64,000 bases of DNA, from the NCBI GenBank assembly GCA_943788095.1, contig CALSOZ010000002.1, positions 1 through 64,000 of the forward strand, given 5' to 3'. The position numbers were made by a program, and so were the translations under genes. Shown here one piece after another: positions 54,911 to 63,939 of this stretch; position 1 is the first letter of the stretch, and each line of letters begins with the position of its first letter. This DNA comes from an uncultured Flavobacteriaceae bacterium. GTDB lineage: Bacteria; Bacteroidota; Bacteroidia; Flavobacteriales; Flavobacteriaceae. The notes beneath the pieces are model-generated. The model did not search any database. It was not told where the DNA came from and saw only the letters and a program-made list of their open reading frames with translations.

Positions 54911-55759
54911 ATGCTCACCAAAGAAGATTTCCAATCATATTCTACAATAGAATCGTTTAAAAAAGTGATAAAATCTAAAATTTCTAATAAAAATTTTGAG
55001 TCACTTATTGATACAATCGAATATGAGTCTGAACTTTTAAAACTTCAAGCCGAATTGGTTGATTTACAACAATGGACTGCCAAACATAAAATGCGTGTCT
55101 GTGTACTTTTTGAAGGACGAGATGCTGCTGGTAAAGGAGGTGCAATTCGACGCTTTACCGAACATCTAAATCCACGTTCTATGCGTGTGGTAGCACTCCC
55201 AAAGCCCACGGAAATCGAAAAAGGGCAATGGTATTTTAGGCGCTATATCAAAGAATTACCAGAGCCAGGCGAACTTGTATTTTTTGATCGAAGTTGGTAT
55301 AATCGGGCGGTTGTGGAGCCCGTCATGGATTTTTGTACGGACGATGCATATAATAAGTTTATGGTTCAAGTTCCTGAGTTTGAACATATGCTTTATGAGG
55401 ATGGTGTGGTCATTATCAAGTTTTGGTTTTCAATTTCAAAAGATGAACAAAAAAGACGCTTCAATTCTAGATTAAAAAACCCGCTAAAGCAATGGAAATT
55501 CAGTCCTGTAGATAAAGAAGGACAAAAAAGATGGGATAAATACACCTTTTATAAAGAGCAGATGTTTAGTCAAACTCACAACTCTTTTAGTCCTTGGATT
55601 ATCATTAAAACAAACAGTAAAAAGCAAGCGCGTTTAGAGAGTATCCGCCACGTTTTGTCGCGTTTCGATTACGACCGAAAAGGAAGTTCTAAGACAACGG
55701 TTCTTCCAGACCCCAATGTTGTTCAACGGTATCATAGAATGATCAATCAAATCGATTAA
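54911..55759 (+). CDS. ppk2: Polyphosphate kinase 2 family protein (copy A)
   Basis: Transfers phosphate between polyphosphate and nucleotides. The Walker A-like loop is in VLFEGRDAAGKGGAIRRFTE near residue 68, the lid and Walker B region in VFFDRSWYNRAVVEP near 128, and RRYIKELPEPGE lies between. It has one PPK2 domain and a 40-residue helical N-terminal extension. Whether it prefers ADP, AMP or GDP is not visible. Two bases separate it from a second, clearly different ppk2 gene. Confidence 0.92.
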   Translation: MLTKEDFQSYSTIESFKKVIKSKISNKNFESLIDTIEYESELLKLQAELVDLQQWTAKHKMRVCVLFEGRDAAGKGGAIRRFTEHLNPRSMRVVALPKPTEIEKGQWYFRRYIKELPEPGELVFFDRSWYNRAVVEPVMDFCTDDAYNKFMVQVPEFEHMLYEDGVVIIKFWFSISKDEQKRRFNSRLKNPLKQWKFSPVDKEGQKRWDKYTFYKEQMFSQTHNSFSPWIIIKTNSKKQARLESIRHVLSRFDYDRKGSSKTTVLPDPNVVQRYHRMINQID

Positions 55760-55761
55760 TT

Positions 55762-56532
55762 ATGGAAGAACTTACATCTAAAAATTTAAAAAATCTTAAA
55801 AGTAAACGCGGTCTTCAATTGTTGCTAAGTAACAAGGATATGACGGTTTCAAAAGCGTTACGGATTTTAAATCACGAATCAAAATTAAAACGTTTACAAG
55901 AAGAATTGATTAAGCTCCAACAATGGGTGGAGGCCAACGGCGAGAAGTTAATTATAATTTTCGAAGGCCGCGATGCTGCTGGGAAAGGCGGCGCAATTCG
56001 GCGTGTGACCCAACACTTAAATCCAAGGGAATTAAATGTCGTTGCACTTCCAAAACCCACAGATGAAGAAAAAAACCAATGGTATTTTCAGCGTTATGTG
56101 AAAAACTTACCTCGAAATGGTCAAATTACGTTTTTTGATCGTAGTTGGTATAATCGTGCTGTAGTGGAACCTGTCAATGGATTTTGTACAAAAGAAGAGT
56201 ATGATGTTTTTATGAATCAGGTAAATGAGTTCGAAAAAATGATCATTGATTCGGGCGTTCGAATCGTGAAGTTTTATTTCTCTATTTCTAAAGATGAACA
56301 ATCCAGACGTTTTGAAGATATCAAATCGAGCCCTGTTAAAAAATGGAAATTCAGTAAGGTAGATGAAACAGCTCTAGACCTTTGGGACGACTATACGGAG
56401 TATAAAACTAAAATGTTTGATAAAACGAATACTGAAATAGCCCCTTGGATAATTATTAGAGCTAATAAAAAAAGTAGAGCACGCGTAGAAGTTATTGAGA
56501 AGCTATTGGAGATAGTCCCTTACAAAGATTAA
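55762..56532 (+). CDS. Polyphosphate kinase 2 family protein (copy B)
   Basis: Second one-domain PPK2 with the same motifs: IIFEGRDAAGKGGAIRRVTQ near residue 66 and TFFDRSWYNRAVVEPVNGF near 126. Compared with copy A it shares the core but differs at most surface positions, so the pair is an old duplication rather than an assembly artefact. It starts two bases after copy A, which suggests a heteromeric partnership or different nucleotide preference. Its stop overlaps the end of the convergent tag gene by four bases. Confidence 0.9.
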   Translation: MEELTSKNLKNLKSKRGLQLLLSNKDMTVSKALRILNHESKLKRLQEELIKLQQWVEANGEKLIIIFEGRDAAGKGGAIRRVTQHLNPRELNVVALPKPTDEEKNQWYFQRYVKNLPRNGQITFFDRSWYNRAVVEPVNGFCTKEEYDVFMNQVNEFEKMIIDSGVRIVKFYFSISKDEQSRRFEDIKSSPVKKWKFSKVDETALDLWDDYTEYKTKMFDKTNTEIAPWIIIRANKKSRARVEVIEKLLEIVPYKD

Positions 56533-57099
56533 ACTTCATCATATCTAAAACACTGGATTTCATGGTCGTTCACCATTCCAGTAGCCTGCATGTGTGCATA
56601 CACGACTGTGCTGCCTACAAATTTAAACCCACGACCTTTCAGGTTTTTACTTATTTGATCGCTTAATGGCGTATTTGGAGGGGCGTTTTTATAATTTTTG
56701 ACCGCATTTTTTATGGGTTTTCCGTTCACAAACGCCCAAATATAATTGCTAAAATTTCCAAATTCTTTTTGTACTTCAAGAAAAGCTTGCGCATTTGTAA
56801 TTGCTGCTTTGATTTTTAATTTGTTTCGAATGATCCCTTTGTCAATAAGTAACGAATCAAATTTTGTAGCATCATAATTCGCAATTTTTGTATAATCAAA
56901 ACCCTCAAAGGCATTTCTAAAATTTTCGCGCTTCCTTAAAATTGTGACCCAACTCAGTCCAGCTTGAAACGTTTCTAAAATTAAAAACTCAAATAACGTC
57001 TGATCATCGTACACTGGAACCCCCCCATTCCAGATCATGGTAGGCCTCGTAAAGAGGGTCTCCCACACACCATCCACAACGTTGTTTTGTTTGCTCCAT
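56529..57099 (-). pseudogene. tag: DNA-3-methyladenine glycosylase I, frameshifted near its N-terminus
   Basis: Removes 3-methyladenine from DNA. From 57099 the sequence reads MEQTKQRCGWCVGDPLYEAY HDLEWG, the normal start with the zinc-site Cys. Then a seven-base C run (57020-57026, plus strand) shifts the frame; six would be correct. The remainder in the shifted frame is intact: VPVYDDQTLFEFLILETFQAG LSW, then KGRGFKFVGSTVVYAHMQATG with the second zinc His. The 192-residue open frame starting at 57107 therefore begins with an artificial N-terminus. Single homopolymer error is the likely cause. Confidence 0.9.
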
Positions 57100-57108
57100 G
57101 CCCTCAAG

Positions 57109-57651
57109 TTATAAAAAACTCATTTCTAAAAAGAAGGAAAAACTAATTAATTTTTCTTGTTCTCTATATCCAAAGCTTTTTTCTGTGAATTCAATGCCAA
57201 TCAATGTAGAGTTTTTTTGTTGATCGTCAATAACTTCAACGCCCAATCCAAGCTTATAAAGAAAACCAGTTTCAAAGTTGTGACCTACCCCTAAAAGTCG
57301 CCCGTAACTAGATCTTAAAAATATATTTTCGTCCTTTTGAACCACGTTGTATCGGAAACTCAAATGTAAAGGCATAAACATTAAACCCGATTCTGAATGC
57401 CAATCGTACTCTAGGTTAACGCCGATGGAGCTTCTGGGGTCAAATTTATATCCAATTGTATTGTTTAAGAAAAAGGCATTAAATCTAAAAAACGGCTCAC
57501 CGTCGTCATCGGCTCCAACAACATTGTCTTCATTTATAGTAAGGGTTGTTGCAAATCCAAGCTTATAAAATAAGCCAAATTTTTCAGTAGATTCTTGAGA
57601 GGATAAATTAAGACATGTTAGTAAAAGAACAAGGGATACGAAAATTTTCAT
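57109..57651 (-). CDS. Small outer-membrane beta-barrel protein, 180 aa
   Basis: The signal peptide MKIFVSLVLLLTCLNLSSQE is followed by regularly spaced beta-strands with alternating aromatic residues and polar turns (FGLFYKLGFATTLTI, NTIGYKFDPRSSIGVNLEYD, LHLSFRYNVVQKDEN) and a C-terminal strand ending FFLEMSFL, consistent with an eight-stranded barrel. I do not recognise a named family. It lies just upstream of tag on the same strand, ten bases apart. Confidence 0.6.
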   Translation of the reverse strand: MKIFVSLVLLLTCLNLSSQESTEKFGLFYKLGFATTLTINEDNVVGADDDGEPFFRFNAFFLNNTIGYKFDPRSSIGVNLEYDWHSESGLMFMPLHLSFRYNVVQKDENIFLRSSYGRLLGVGHNFETGFLYKLGLGVEVIDDQQKNSTLIGIEFTEKSFGYREQEKLISFSFFLEMSFL

Positions 57652-57689
57652 GCGTTTGTTTTTTTTTAAATTTTAAAACGATCATTAAT

Positions 57690-58376
57690 TTAATTTTGAT
57701 ATAAATTCGTCGATTGAAATGGCATCTTCAACAGAAAATTCGCCAATTTTCGTACGTCGAAGTGCGGATAGATGCGCCCCAGTGTACTCAATGCTTTTCC
57801 AAAGTCATAGGCTAATGATCGAATATAAGTGCCTTTGCTACAAGTGACGCTAAAGTCAACGGATAAACCTTCTATTTTTGTAATTTTAAACGCATTAATG
57901 ATAACTTTTCTAGAGTCAATTTTAACGGCCTCCCCAGCACGTGCAAATTCGTACAAGCGTTTCCCTTCTTTTTTTAACGCAGAAAATACGGGTGGAAATT
58001 GATCAATCTCTCCAGTAAATTTCTCAGTCGTTTGATGAATCAATTCAGGAGTAATATGTGCCGTTGGGTATGTTTTATCGATTTCGGTTTCTAAGTCATA
58101 AGAAGGAGTAGTACTGCCCAAAATAAATGTACCCGTATAGGTTTTAACTTGTCCTTGAAAGGTGTCGATTTGTTTGGTCATTTTGCCCGTACAAATCACC
58201 AAAAGCCCCGTCGCTAAAGGGTCTAAAGTCCCGGCATGACCCACTTTTATTTTTTTCAAATTAAAGGCTTGACGAATGTGCCAACGTAGTTTATTCACCA
58301 CTTGAAACGAGGTCCATTCCAGAGGTTTATCAATCAACAAAAGCTGTCCGTCTAAATAATCTTGAGCCGTTTTCAT
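57690..58376 (-). CDS. truB: tRNA pseudouridine(55) synthase
   Basis: Makes pseudouridine 55 in the T loop of tRNAs. KPLEWTSFQVVNKLRW at the start, KKIKVGHAGTLDPLATGLLV with the catalytic Asp near residue 50, GTFILGSTTPSYDLETEID near 80, and SVTCSKGTYIRSLAYDFGKA near 178 are standard. The length of 228 aa is short but normal for Bacteroidota, which lack the C-terminal PUA domain. Six bases separate it from uppP in the order ftsX-DUF3098-uppP-truB. Confidence 0.95.
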   Translation of the reverse strand: MKTAQDYLDGQLLLIDKPLEWTSFQVVNKLRWHIRQAFNLKKIKVGHAGTLDPLATGLLVICTGKMTKQIDTFQGQVKTYTGTFILGSTTPSYDLETEIDKTYPTAHITPELIHQTTEKFTGEIDQFPPVFSALKKEGKRLYEFARAGEAVKIDSRKVIINAFKITKIEGLSVDFSVTCSKGTYIRSLAYDFGKALSTLGRIYPHFDVRKLANFLLKMPFQSTNLYQN

Positions 58377-58382
58377 TTTGGA

Positions 58383-59174
58383 TTAAAGTGTTGTGATGAT
58401 GGCAAAAACACCTACGGTTAAACAGTAATATGCAAAATATTTTAATTGACTGTTTTTAACCAAACGAATCATTAAGGTACAGGCAAAAAGTCCAGCGATA
58501 AAAGCGGCTAAAAACCCCGCAGATAAACTGCTAAAATTATCAGTATGATAACTCAAATCGCCACTAAGAATATCTTTAGCAATTTTTCCAAAAATTAACG
58601 GGATCACCATTAGAAATGAAAAGCGTGCTGCTTTTGATTTGTCGTTCCCCAATATTACAGAAGTAGAAATGGTGGCACCTGAGCGTGAAATACCAGGCAG
58701 CATCGCAATTGCTTGTGCAACGCCTATAATGAGTGCGTCCCAAAAACTCACTTTTTTTGTGGTTTTTTTAGCCCGATCTGCCAAAAACAATAATAAAGCA
58801 GTGACAACCAGCATGGCGCCAACAAGTAAAATATTATTGCCAAAAAGGGCTTCTAACTCTTCCTCAAAAAAAATCCCTACAAACCCAGCAGGCAGCATTG
58901 AGATCATTATTTTGACAATAAACTGGGTCTCATCATTCCATTTGAATTTGAACAATGCAGTAAGTATTGAAGCGATATCTTTTCTAAAGATTACCAAGGG
59001 TGCTTAATGCGGTTGCAAAGTGTAGGACCACGGTAAAGATCAAGCTGTCTTCTGGGATGGAATCATCGCCCAGTAAGGACTTTTCCAATTTCCAAGTGTC
59101 CACTCGAAGACACCGGTAAGAAACTCGGTTAGTCCTTGGATGATACCGAGTAAAATGCTATCAAAAATATCCAT
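58383..59174 (-). pseudogene. uppP: Undecaprenyl-diphosphatase with several frameshifts in its N-terminal quarter
   Basis: Regenerates the lipid carrier for cell-wall synthesis. From residue 70 on it is intact (VIFRKDIASILTALFKFKWN to VFAIITTL), with the catalytic-site loop MLPGISRSGATISTSV. The beginning reads MDIFDSILLGIIQGLTEFLx correctly, then breaks. The expected continuation (PVSSSGHLEIGKSLLGDDSI PED, then SLIFTVVLHFATALSTLVIF) is present but split across frames by about four indels in 180 bases (59000-59110). The complete gene would encode about 264 residues, the normal length. Because the protein text is fully conserved, sequence error is far likelier than decay. Confidence 0.88.
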
Positions 59175-59427
59175 TTATTTTTTGAAATTTTTAAGGATCG
59201 CATAAATCTGAATTCCAAACCCAATCAAAATAAGGGTAGGGGCAACTCGGATTCTTCGGATGTTAAATATTTCTGGATTAAACACATTTGGATCGTCAGA
59301 ACCTCCGCCTGCCATCAGGATGAAAGCCCAAGGCTATGAGTCCTAAGCCAATAAACATCCATTTGTAGTTTTGTCTTTCAAAAATAAAATTGGACTTCGT
59401 GTTTTCTTTTCGTTTTTGTTCTCCCAT
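59175..59427 (-). pseudogene. DUF3098 family membrane protein with one frameshift
   Basis: Reads MGEQKRKENTKSNFIFERQN, YKWMFIGLGLIALGF, then after one extra C (about 59318) continues in another frame ILMAGGGSDDPNVFNPEIFN, IRRIRVAPTLILIGFGIQIY, AILKNFKK. This is the small two-helix DUF3098 protein found between ftsX and uppP in Bacteroidota; it would be about 83 residues. The function is unknown. Its TAA overlaps or abuts the uppP ATG. Sequencing error likely. Confidence 0.8.
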
Positions 59428-59508
59428 AATTAATTAAATTTCTTGAATATAAAAGTTTTAATAAAATTTAAGTATGTTTTAAATTAGTGTAGTGATTGGG
59501 TCTAAATA

Positions 59509-60384
59509 TCAATAAAGTTGATCTGTTTTTAGGTTTAAAAAGCGTTGGGTTGCAAAAAATGTACTCCACCAAGTAATGAAAACCCCTACCATAAAAACAG
59601 CAGCAAACAAGATTCCAATTGAGAGTTGGTTTTGAGTCAATTCAAATTCGGGAAACGATTTATCTATATAATACAATACAACAGCGATGCCTGCGATCGC
59701 TATTAGCGATCCGATAATTCCAAGTCGAATACTACGCCAAATAAAAGGCCTGCGAATGAATTTTTTGGTCGCGCCTACCATTTGCATCGTCTTAATTGTA
59801 AAACGCTTTGAATGAACCGCCAATCGGATGGAGCTGTTTATTAAAAGCACCGCAATAGCCGTAAAAATCCCACTAATAATTAAAACCCATAAGCTGAGGC
59901 GTTTGACATTGCTATTCATTAGTGAGACCAAATCTTTGTCGTATTTAATATCTTCTACAAAGTTTTTTTTCAGGGTACTTTCGGAAATACTATCGAGGCG
60001 TCTCGCGGTGACATATTCGGCTTTGAGGTTCACTTCAATTGAGTTTTTTAAAGGGTTATAGCCAACATCATTTAAAAAGTCTTCGCCATATTCGAGTTTC
60101 ATGAAGTCGGCAGCGGATTCTTTAGAAATAAATTTGGTGTGTTTCACATAATCTGAGAACGCTAAGCTTTTTTCAAGCTGCTTGATTTCAACTTCTTTTG
60201 AAGTGTCTTCTAAGTAAATTGTAAGAACGACCTGTTCTTTAAAATTGTCCGAAACAGACTTAGCATTGAGCACTAATAACCCTAAAAGTCCCAATAAAAA
60301 AAGGACTAGGGCAATGCTAATAACGACCGAAAAATAGGACGAAATTAAGCGGCGTTTTTGATGTTTTTCAAAAGATGAACTCAT
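59509..60384 (-). CDS. ftsX: Cell division protein FtsX
   Basis: Membrane half of the FtsEX complex that activates peptidoglycan hydrolases at the septum. It has the family topology: one helix near residues 15-35, an extracellular domain (residues 40-165, with VVLTIYLEDTSKEVEIKQLE), then three helices near 170-190, 215-240 and 260-280. The cytoplasmic segment FTIKTMQMVGATKKFIRRPF interacts with FtsE in the family. Length is 291 aa. ftsE is not adjacent. It heads the ftsX-DUF3098-uppP-truB group. Confidence 0.92.
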   Translation of the reverse strand: MSSSFEKHQKRRLISSYFSVVISIALVLFLLGLLGLLVLNAKSVSDNFKEQVVLTIYLEDTSKEVEIKQLEKSLAFSDYVKHTKFISKESAADFMKLEYGEDFLNDVGYNPLKNSIEVNLKAEYVTARRLDSISESTLKKNFVEDIKYDKDLVSLMNSNVKRLSLWVLIISGIFTAIAVLLINSSIRLAVHSKRFTIKTMQMVGATKKFIRRPFIWRSIRLGIIGSLIAIAGIAVVLYYIDKSFPEFELTQNQLSIGILFAAVFMVGVFITWWSTFFATQRFLNLKTDQLY

Positions 60385-60542
60385 AGCAAATGTCTTTCAA
60401 CTGTAAAAGTATAAAAAAACTTACTTAAATGGCTAGTATTTCCCTCAAAACAAATAAACAGTTCCGAGTCCTGCTGTTTCATGAAACTTAGTTTTTTTCT
60501 AGCTAAATAAACCGTAAATTTGCCCCTGTTAATGACGTTAAT

Positions 60543-63500
60543 ATGATGTACAATTTCAATGAAATTGAAGCCAAATGGCAAAAATACTGGGCAGAACAAC
60601 AAACCTTCAAAGCCGAAAATAATTCAACCAAGCCTAAATACTATGTTTTGGATATGTTTCCTTACCCAAGTGGTGCAGGGCTCCATGTCGGGCATCCGTT
60701 AGGGTATATTGCGTCCGATATTTATGCGCGCTTTAAACGTCATAAGGGGTTTAACGTATTGCATCCGCAAGGCTATGATAGTTTTGGGTTGCCAGCAGAA
60801 CAGTATGCCATTCAAACGGGCCAACACCCAGCAATTACAACGGAGGCCAATATAAAAACCTATCGACGACAACTCGATCAAATGGGCTTTTCATTTGATT
60901 GGTCGCGTGAGGTGCGCACCTCGTCACCAGATTATTATAAATGGACCCAATGGATTTTTATTCAATTATTTAATTCTTGGTATAACAATTCTTCAAATAA
61001 AGCCGAGTCGATCGATACTCTTGTTGATGTATTTTCCAAAGAAGGTAATTCAAATGTAGATGCGGTTTGTGATGCTGCAATACCTGTGTTTTCTGCCGAT
61101 GAATGGAATTCATTTCCGAGTGATCGTCAACAGCAATTATTATTACAATACCGACTCACATACTTAGCAGAAACAGAAGTAAACTGGTGCCCTGAGCTAG
61201 GAACCGTGTTAGCAAATGATGAGATTGTTAATGGTGTTTCCGAACGTGGGGGATATCCGGTGATTCGAAAAAAAATGACCCAATGGAGCATGCGAATTTC
61301 TGCCTATGCCGAGCGGCTTTTGCAAGGACTTGACACCATTGATTGGACAGATGCTTTGAAAGAAAGTCAGCGCAACTGGATTGGTAAATCCGTGGGGGCA
61401 ACAGTGGTGTTTGATTTAATAGATCATGATTCAACGATTGAAGTGTTTACAACCCGTCCAGATACAATTTTTGGGGTGTCTTTTATGACCCTTGCACCCG
61501 AGCATGAATTGGTTCATCAGATCACAACACCTGCACAAAAATCGCTGGTCGATGCCTATGTGTTAGCCACTGCAAAACGCAGTGAACGCGAACGGATGGC
61601 CGATGTAAAAACAATTTCTGGCGTGTTTACGGGCGCCTATGCCGAGCATCCATTTACAAAAAAAGCCGTTCCGGTTTGGATTGGAGATTATGTTTTGGCA
61701 GGATACGGTACTGGTGCTGTGATGGCCGTGCCTTGCGGGGATCAACGGGATTATGATTTTGCAAAACATTTTAACATTGAAATTCCAAATATTTTTGAAG
61801 GCATCGACATCAGTAACGAAGCTTTTACAGATAAAGGAACGACCATTATTGCGAATAGCGATTTTTTAAATGGTCTGGAATATAAAGAGGCGTCTAAGCG
61901 AGCAATTGAAGCTTTAGAAGCAAAAAATCATGGTTTAGGAAAAATCAATTACCGCCTTCGCGATGCGGTTTTTTCGAGACAGCGGTATTGGGGCGAACCC
62001 TTTCCAGTGTATTACATTAATGGGTTGCCACAAATGATTGCGGCAGAACATTTGCCAATCTGTTTACCCGAAGTTGAAAAATATTTACCTACCGAAGAAG
62101 GCGAGCCACCACTCGGTCGTGCCGAGGTTTGGGCGTGGGATACCACCCTAAATACGGTGGTTGAAAATCATAAAATAGATCACAAAACCATATTTCCATT
62201 AGAGCTCAATACCATGCCGGGATGGGCGGGGAGTTCTTGGTATTTTAACAGATACATGGACCCACATAATACAACCGAATTTGCAAGTTCCGAAGCCTTG
62301 AATTACTGGAAAGAAGTCGATTTATATATTGGTGGGAGCGAGCACGCCACAGGGCATTTGCTCTATGCACGCTTTTGGCAAAAATTCTTGTTCGATTTAG
62401 GAGTGGTCCCTGTAGATGAGTTTGCCAAAAAACTAATCAATCAGGGAATGATTTTGGGGAACAGTGCGTTTGTTTATAGAGTTAATTTAAAAATAATTAA
62501 TAAATCGAAAATAGATATTGATGATAAAGGGAATCAGAGATACCCATTAGATGCTCTGGAAGAAGTTACAGTAAGATCAAATGTATTTGCTTCTAACAAA
62601 TTTTTGGAATCTATCACCAAAAACTCTATTTCTACCTCAAATTCTGTTTTCACCGCTCAAAATTTGGAAATATCTGAAGTGTTAATGAGAGCTTTTAAGA
62701 TTGATGACAAAGGCATTGGTCTAGTTAAAGATCATTCACATTTGTTATGGATTAGTTATGATCCAATTCGCATTGACGTAAATAATGTTGATGCATCTGA
62801 TCGAATTATTGATTTTAAAAAATTACAATCTTGGAAGGAATTTGACAACGCTAATTTTCTTGATGACCAGGGTGTTTTGATTAAAGAGGGTGGAGAGTTT
62901 ACAACAGGAAGAGAAGTCGAAAAAATGTCTAAATCCAAATACAATGTCGTAAACCCCGATGATATTATTTCAGATTACGGCGCGGACAGTTTACGGCTTT
63001 ACGAAATGTTTTTAGGGCCACTAGAACAATACAAACCGTGGAACACGTCTGGAATTACAGGGGTTCATAATTTTCTTAAAAAATTATGGAAACTATATAT
63101 TGGTCAAGACGGACTTAAAGTTACAGAGGCAGAACCATCAAAAGACCACTTAAAAACACTCCATAAAACCATTAAAAAAGTCACTGAAGATATCGAGAAT
63201 TTCTCGTTTAATACGTCGGTCTCTACCTTTATGATTGCGGTTAATGAACTGACTGCTCAAGGTTGCACCTCAAAAACTATTTTAGAACCCCTTTTGGTTC
63301 TAATAGCTCCTTATGCGCCACACATTGCAGAAGAATTATGGGAGCAATTAGGACACATAGAATCCATCACAACGGCCGAATTCCCAGAGTTTGACGCCAG
63401 TCATTTGGTAGAAAGTGTCAAAGCATATCCAATTTCATTTAACGGTAAAATGCGATTTACACTAGAATTGCCATTGGATTTAAGTAAAGAAGAAATAGAA

Positions 63501-63602
63501 GCGGCTGTCATGCGGAATGAAAAAACGCTTGCACAATTAGAAGGGCGCGTTCCGAAAAAAGTGATTGTTGTCCCTGGTAAAATTGTAAACATTGTTGGAT
63601 AA
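60543..63602 (+). CDS. leuS: Leucyl-tRNA synthetase
   Basis: Class I synthetase of 1,019 residues. Signatures: PYPSGAGLHVGHPLGYIASD near residue 39 (HIGH variant HVGH), WSRE then the editing domain (VFTTRPDTIFGVSFM near 300, GTGAVMAVPCGDQRDYDF near 390), GSEHATGHLLYARFW near 598 and EKMSKSKYNVVNPDDII near 795 (KMSKS). Two insertions make it longer than the 860-residue E. coli enzyme: one near residues 145-195, common in Bacteroidota, and a second before KMSKS (about 640-790). The stop overlaps the SemiSWEET start. Confidence 0.95.
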   Translation: MMYNFNEIEAKWQKYWAEQQTFKAENNSTKPKYYVLDMFPYPSGAGLHVGHPLGYIASDIYARFKRHKGFNVLHPQGYDSFGLPAEQYAIQTGQHPAITTEANIKTYRRQLDQMGFSFDWSREVRTSSPDYYKWTQWIFIQLFNSWYNNSSNKAESIDTLVDVFSKEGNSNVDAVCDAAIPVFSADEWNSFPSDRQQQLLLQYRLTYLAETEVNWCPELGTVLANDEIVNGVSERGGYPVIRKKMTQWSMRISAYAERLLQGLDTIDWTDALKESQRNWIGKSVGATVVFDLIDHDSTIEVFTTRPDTIFGVSFMTLAPEHELVHQITTPAQKSLVDAYVLATAKRSERERMADVKTISGVFTGAYAEHPFTKKAVPVWIGDYVLAGYGTGAVMAVPCGDQRDYDFAKHFNIEIPNIFEGIDISNEAFTDKGTTIIANSDFLNGLEYKEASKRAIEALEAKNHGLGKINYRLRDAVFSRQRYWGEPFPVYYINGLPQMIAAEHLPICLPEVEKYLPTEEGEPPLGRAEVWAWDTTLNTVVENHKIDHKTIFPLELNTMPGWAGSSWYFNRYMDPHNTTEFASSEALNYWKEVDLYIGGSEHATGHLLYARFWQKFLFDLGVVPVDEFAKKLINQGMILGNSAFVYRVNLKIINKSKIDIDDKGNQRYPLDALEEVTVRSNVFASNKFLESITKNSISTSNSVFTAQNLEISEVLMRAFKIDDKGIGLVKDHSHLLWISYDPIRIDVNNVDASDRIIDFKKLQSWKEFDNANFLDDQGVLIKEGGEFTTGREVEKMSKSKYNVVNPDDIISDYGADSLRLYEMFLGPLEQYKPWNTSGITGVHNFLKKLWKLYIGQDGLKVTEAEPSKDHLKTLHKTIKKVTEDIENFSFNTSVSTFMIAVNELTAQGCTSKTILEPLLVLIAPYAPHIAEELWEQLGHIESITTAEFPEFDASHLVESVKAYPISFNGKMRFTLELPLDLSKEEIEAAVMRNEKTLAQLEGRVPKKVIVVPGKIVNIVG

Positions 63603-63864
63603 TATAGATAACATCGAAGTGATAGGGCTCATTGCAGCCTGTTTAACAACCTATGCGTTTTTGCCTCAAGTGTATAAAACGTGGAAAACCAAAGATGTAT
63701 CGGCATTTTCATTGCCAACCTTTTCGTTATTCTTTATTGGAATTGTATTTTGGCTGGTGTATGGAATTTATAAAGAAAGCCTGTCAATGATTTTAGCGAA
63801 TTCGGTGACTTTAGCATCATCATTTACCCTGTTGGTTTTTATTTATAAATACAGAAAACGTTAA
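63592..63864 (+). CDS. SemiSWEET-family sugar transporter
   Basis: A 90-residue protein with three transmembrane helices. LIAACLTTYAFLPQVYKTWK near residue 13 carries the PQ-loop motif (FLPQ) that forms the substrate gate. FSLFFIGIVFWLVYGIYKES and the final helix MILANSVTLASSFTLLVFIY complete the single three-helix bundle, and such proteins dimerise to transport sugars. The start is a TTG (63592 or 63595) overlapping the leuS stop. No ATG is available in front. Substrate is unknown. Confidence 0.85.
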   Translation: MLDNIDNIEVIGLIAACLTTYAFLPQVYKTWKTKDVSAFSLPTFSLFFIGIVFWLVYGIYKESLSMILANSVTLASSFTLLVFIYKYRKR

Positions 63865-63939
63865 AATAGACAGTCCGTTTTTTAGTTTTTAAAATTGGCG
63901 CTATTTTTGATATTATATGTCAAACTAAAATAATATATT

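Noticed and set aside
54911-56532. Tandem ppk2 as an assembly duplication
   Set aside because: The two genes differ through most of their length at DNA and protein level, so they are true paralogues.
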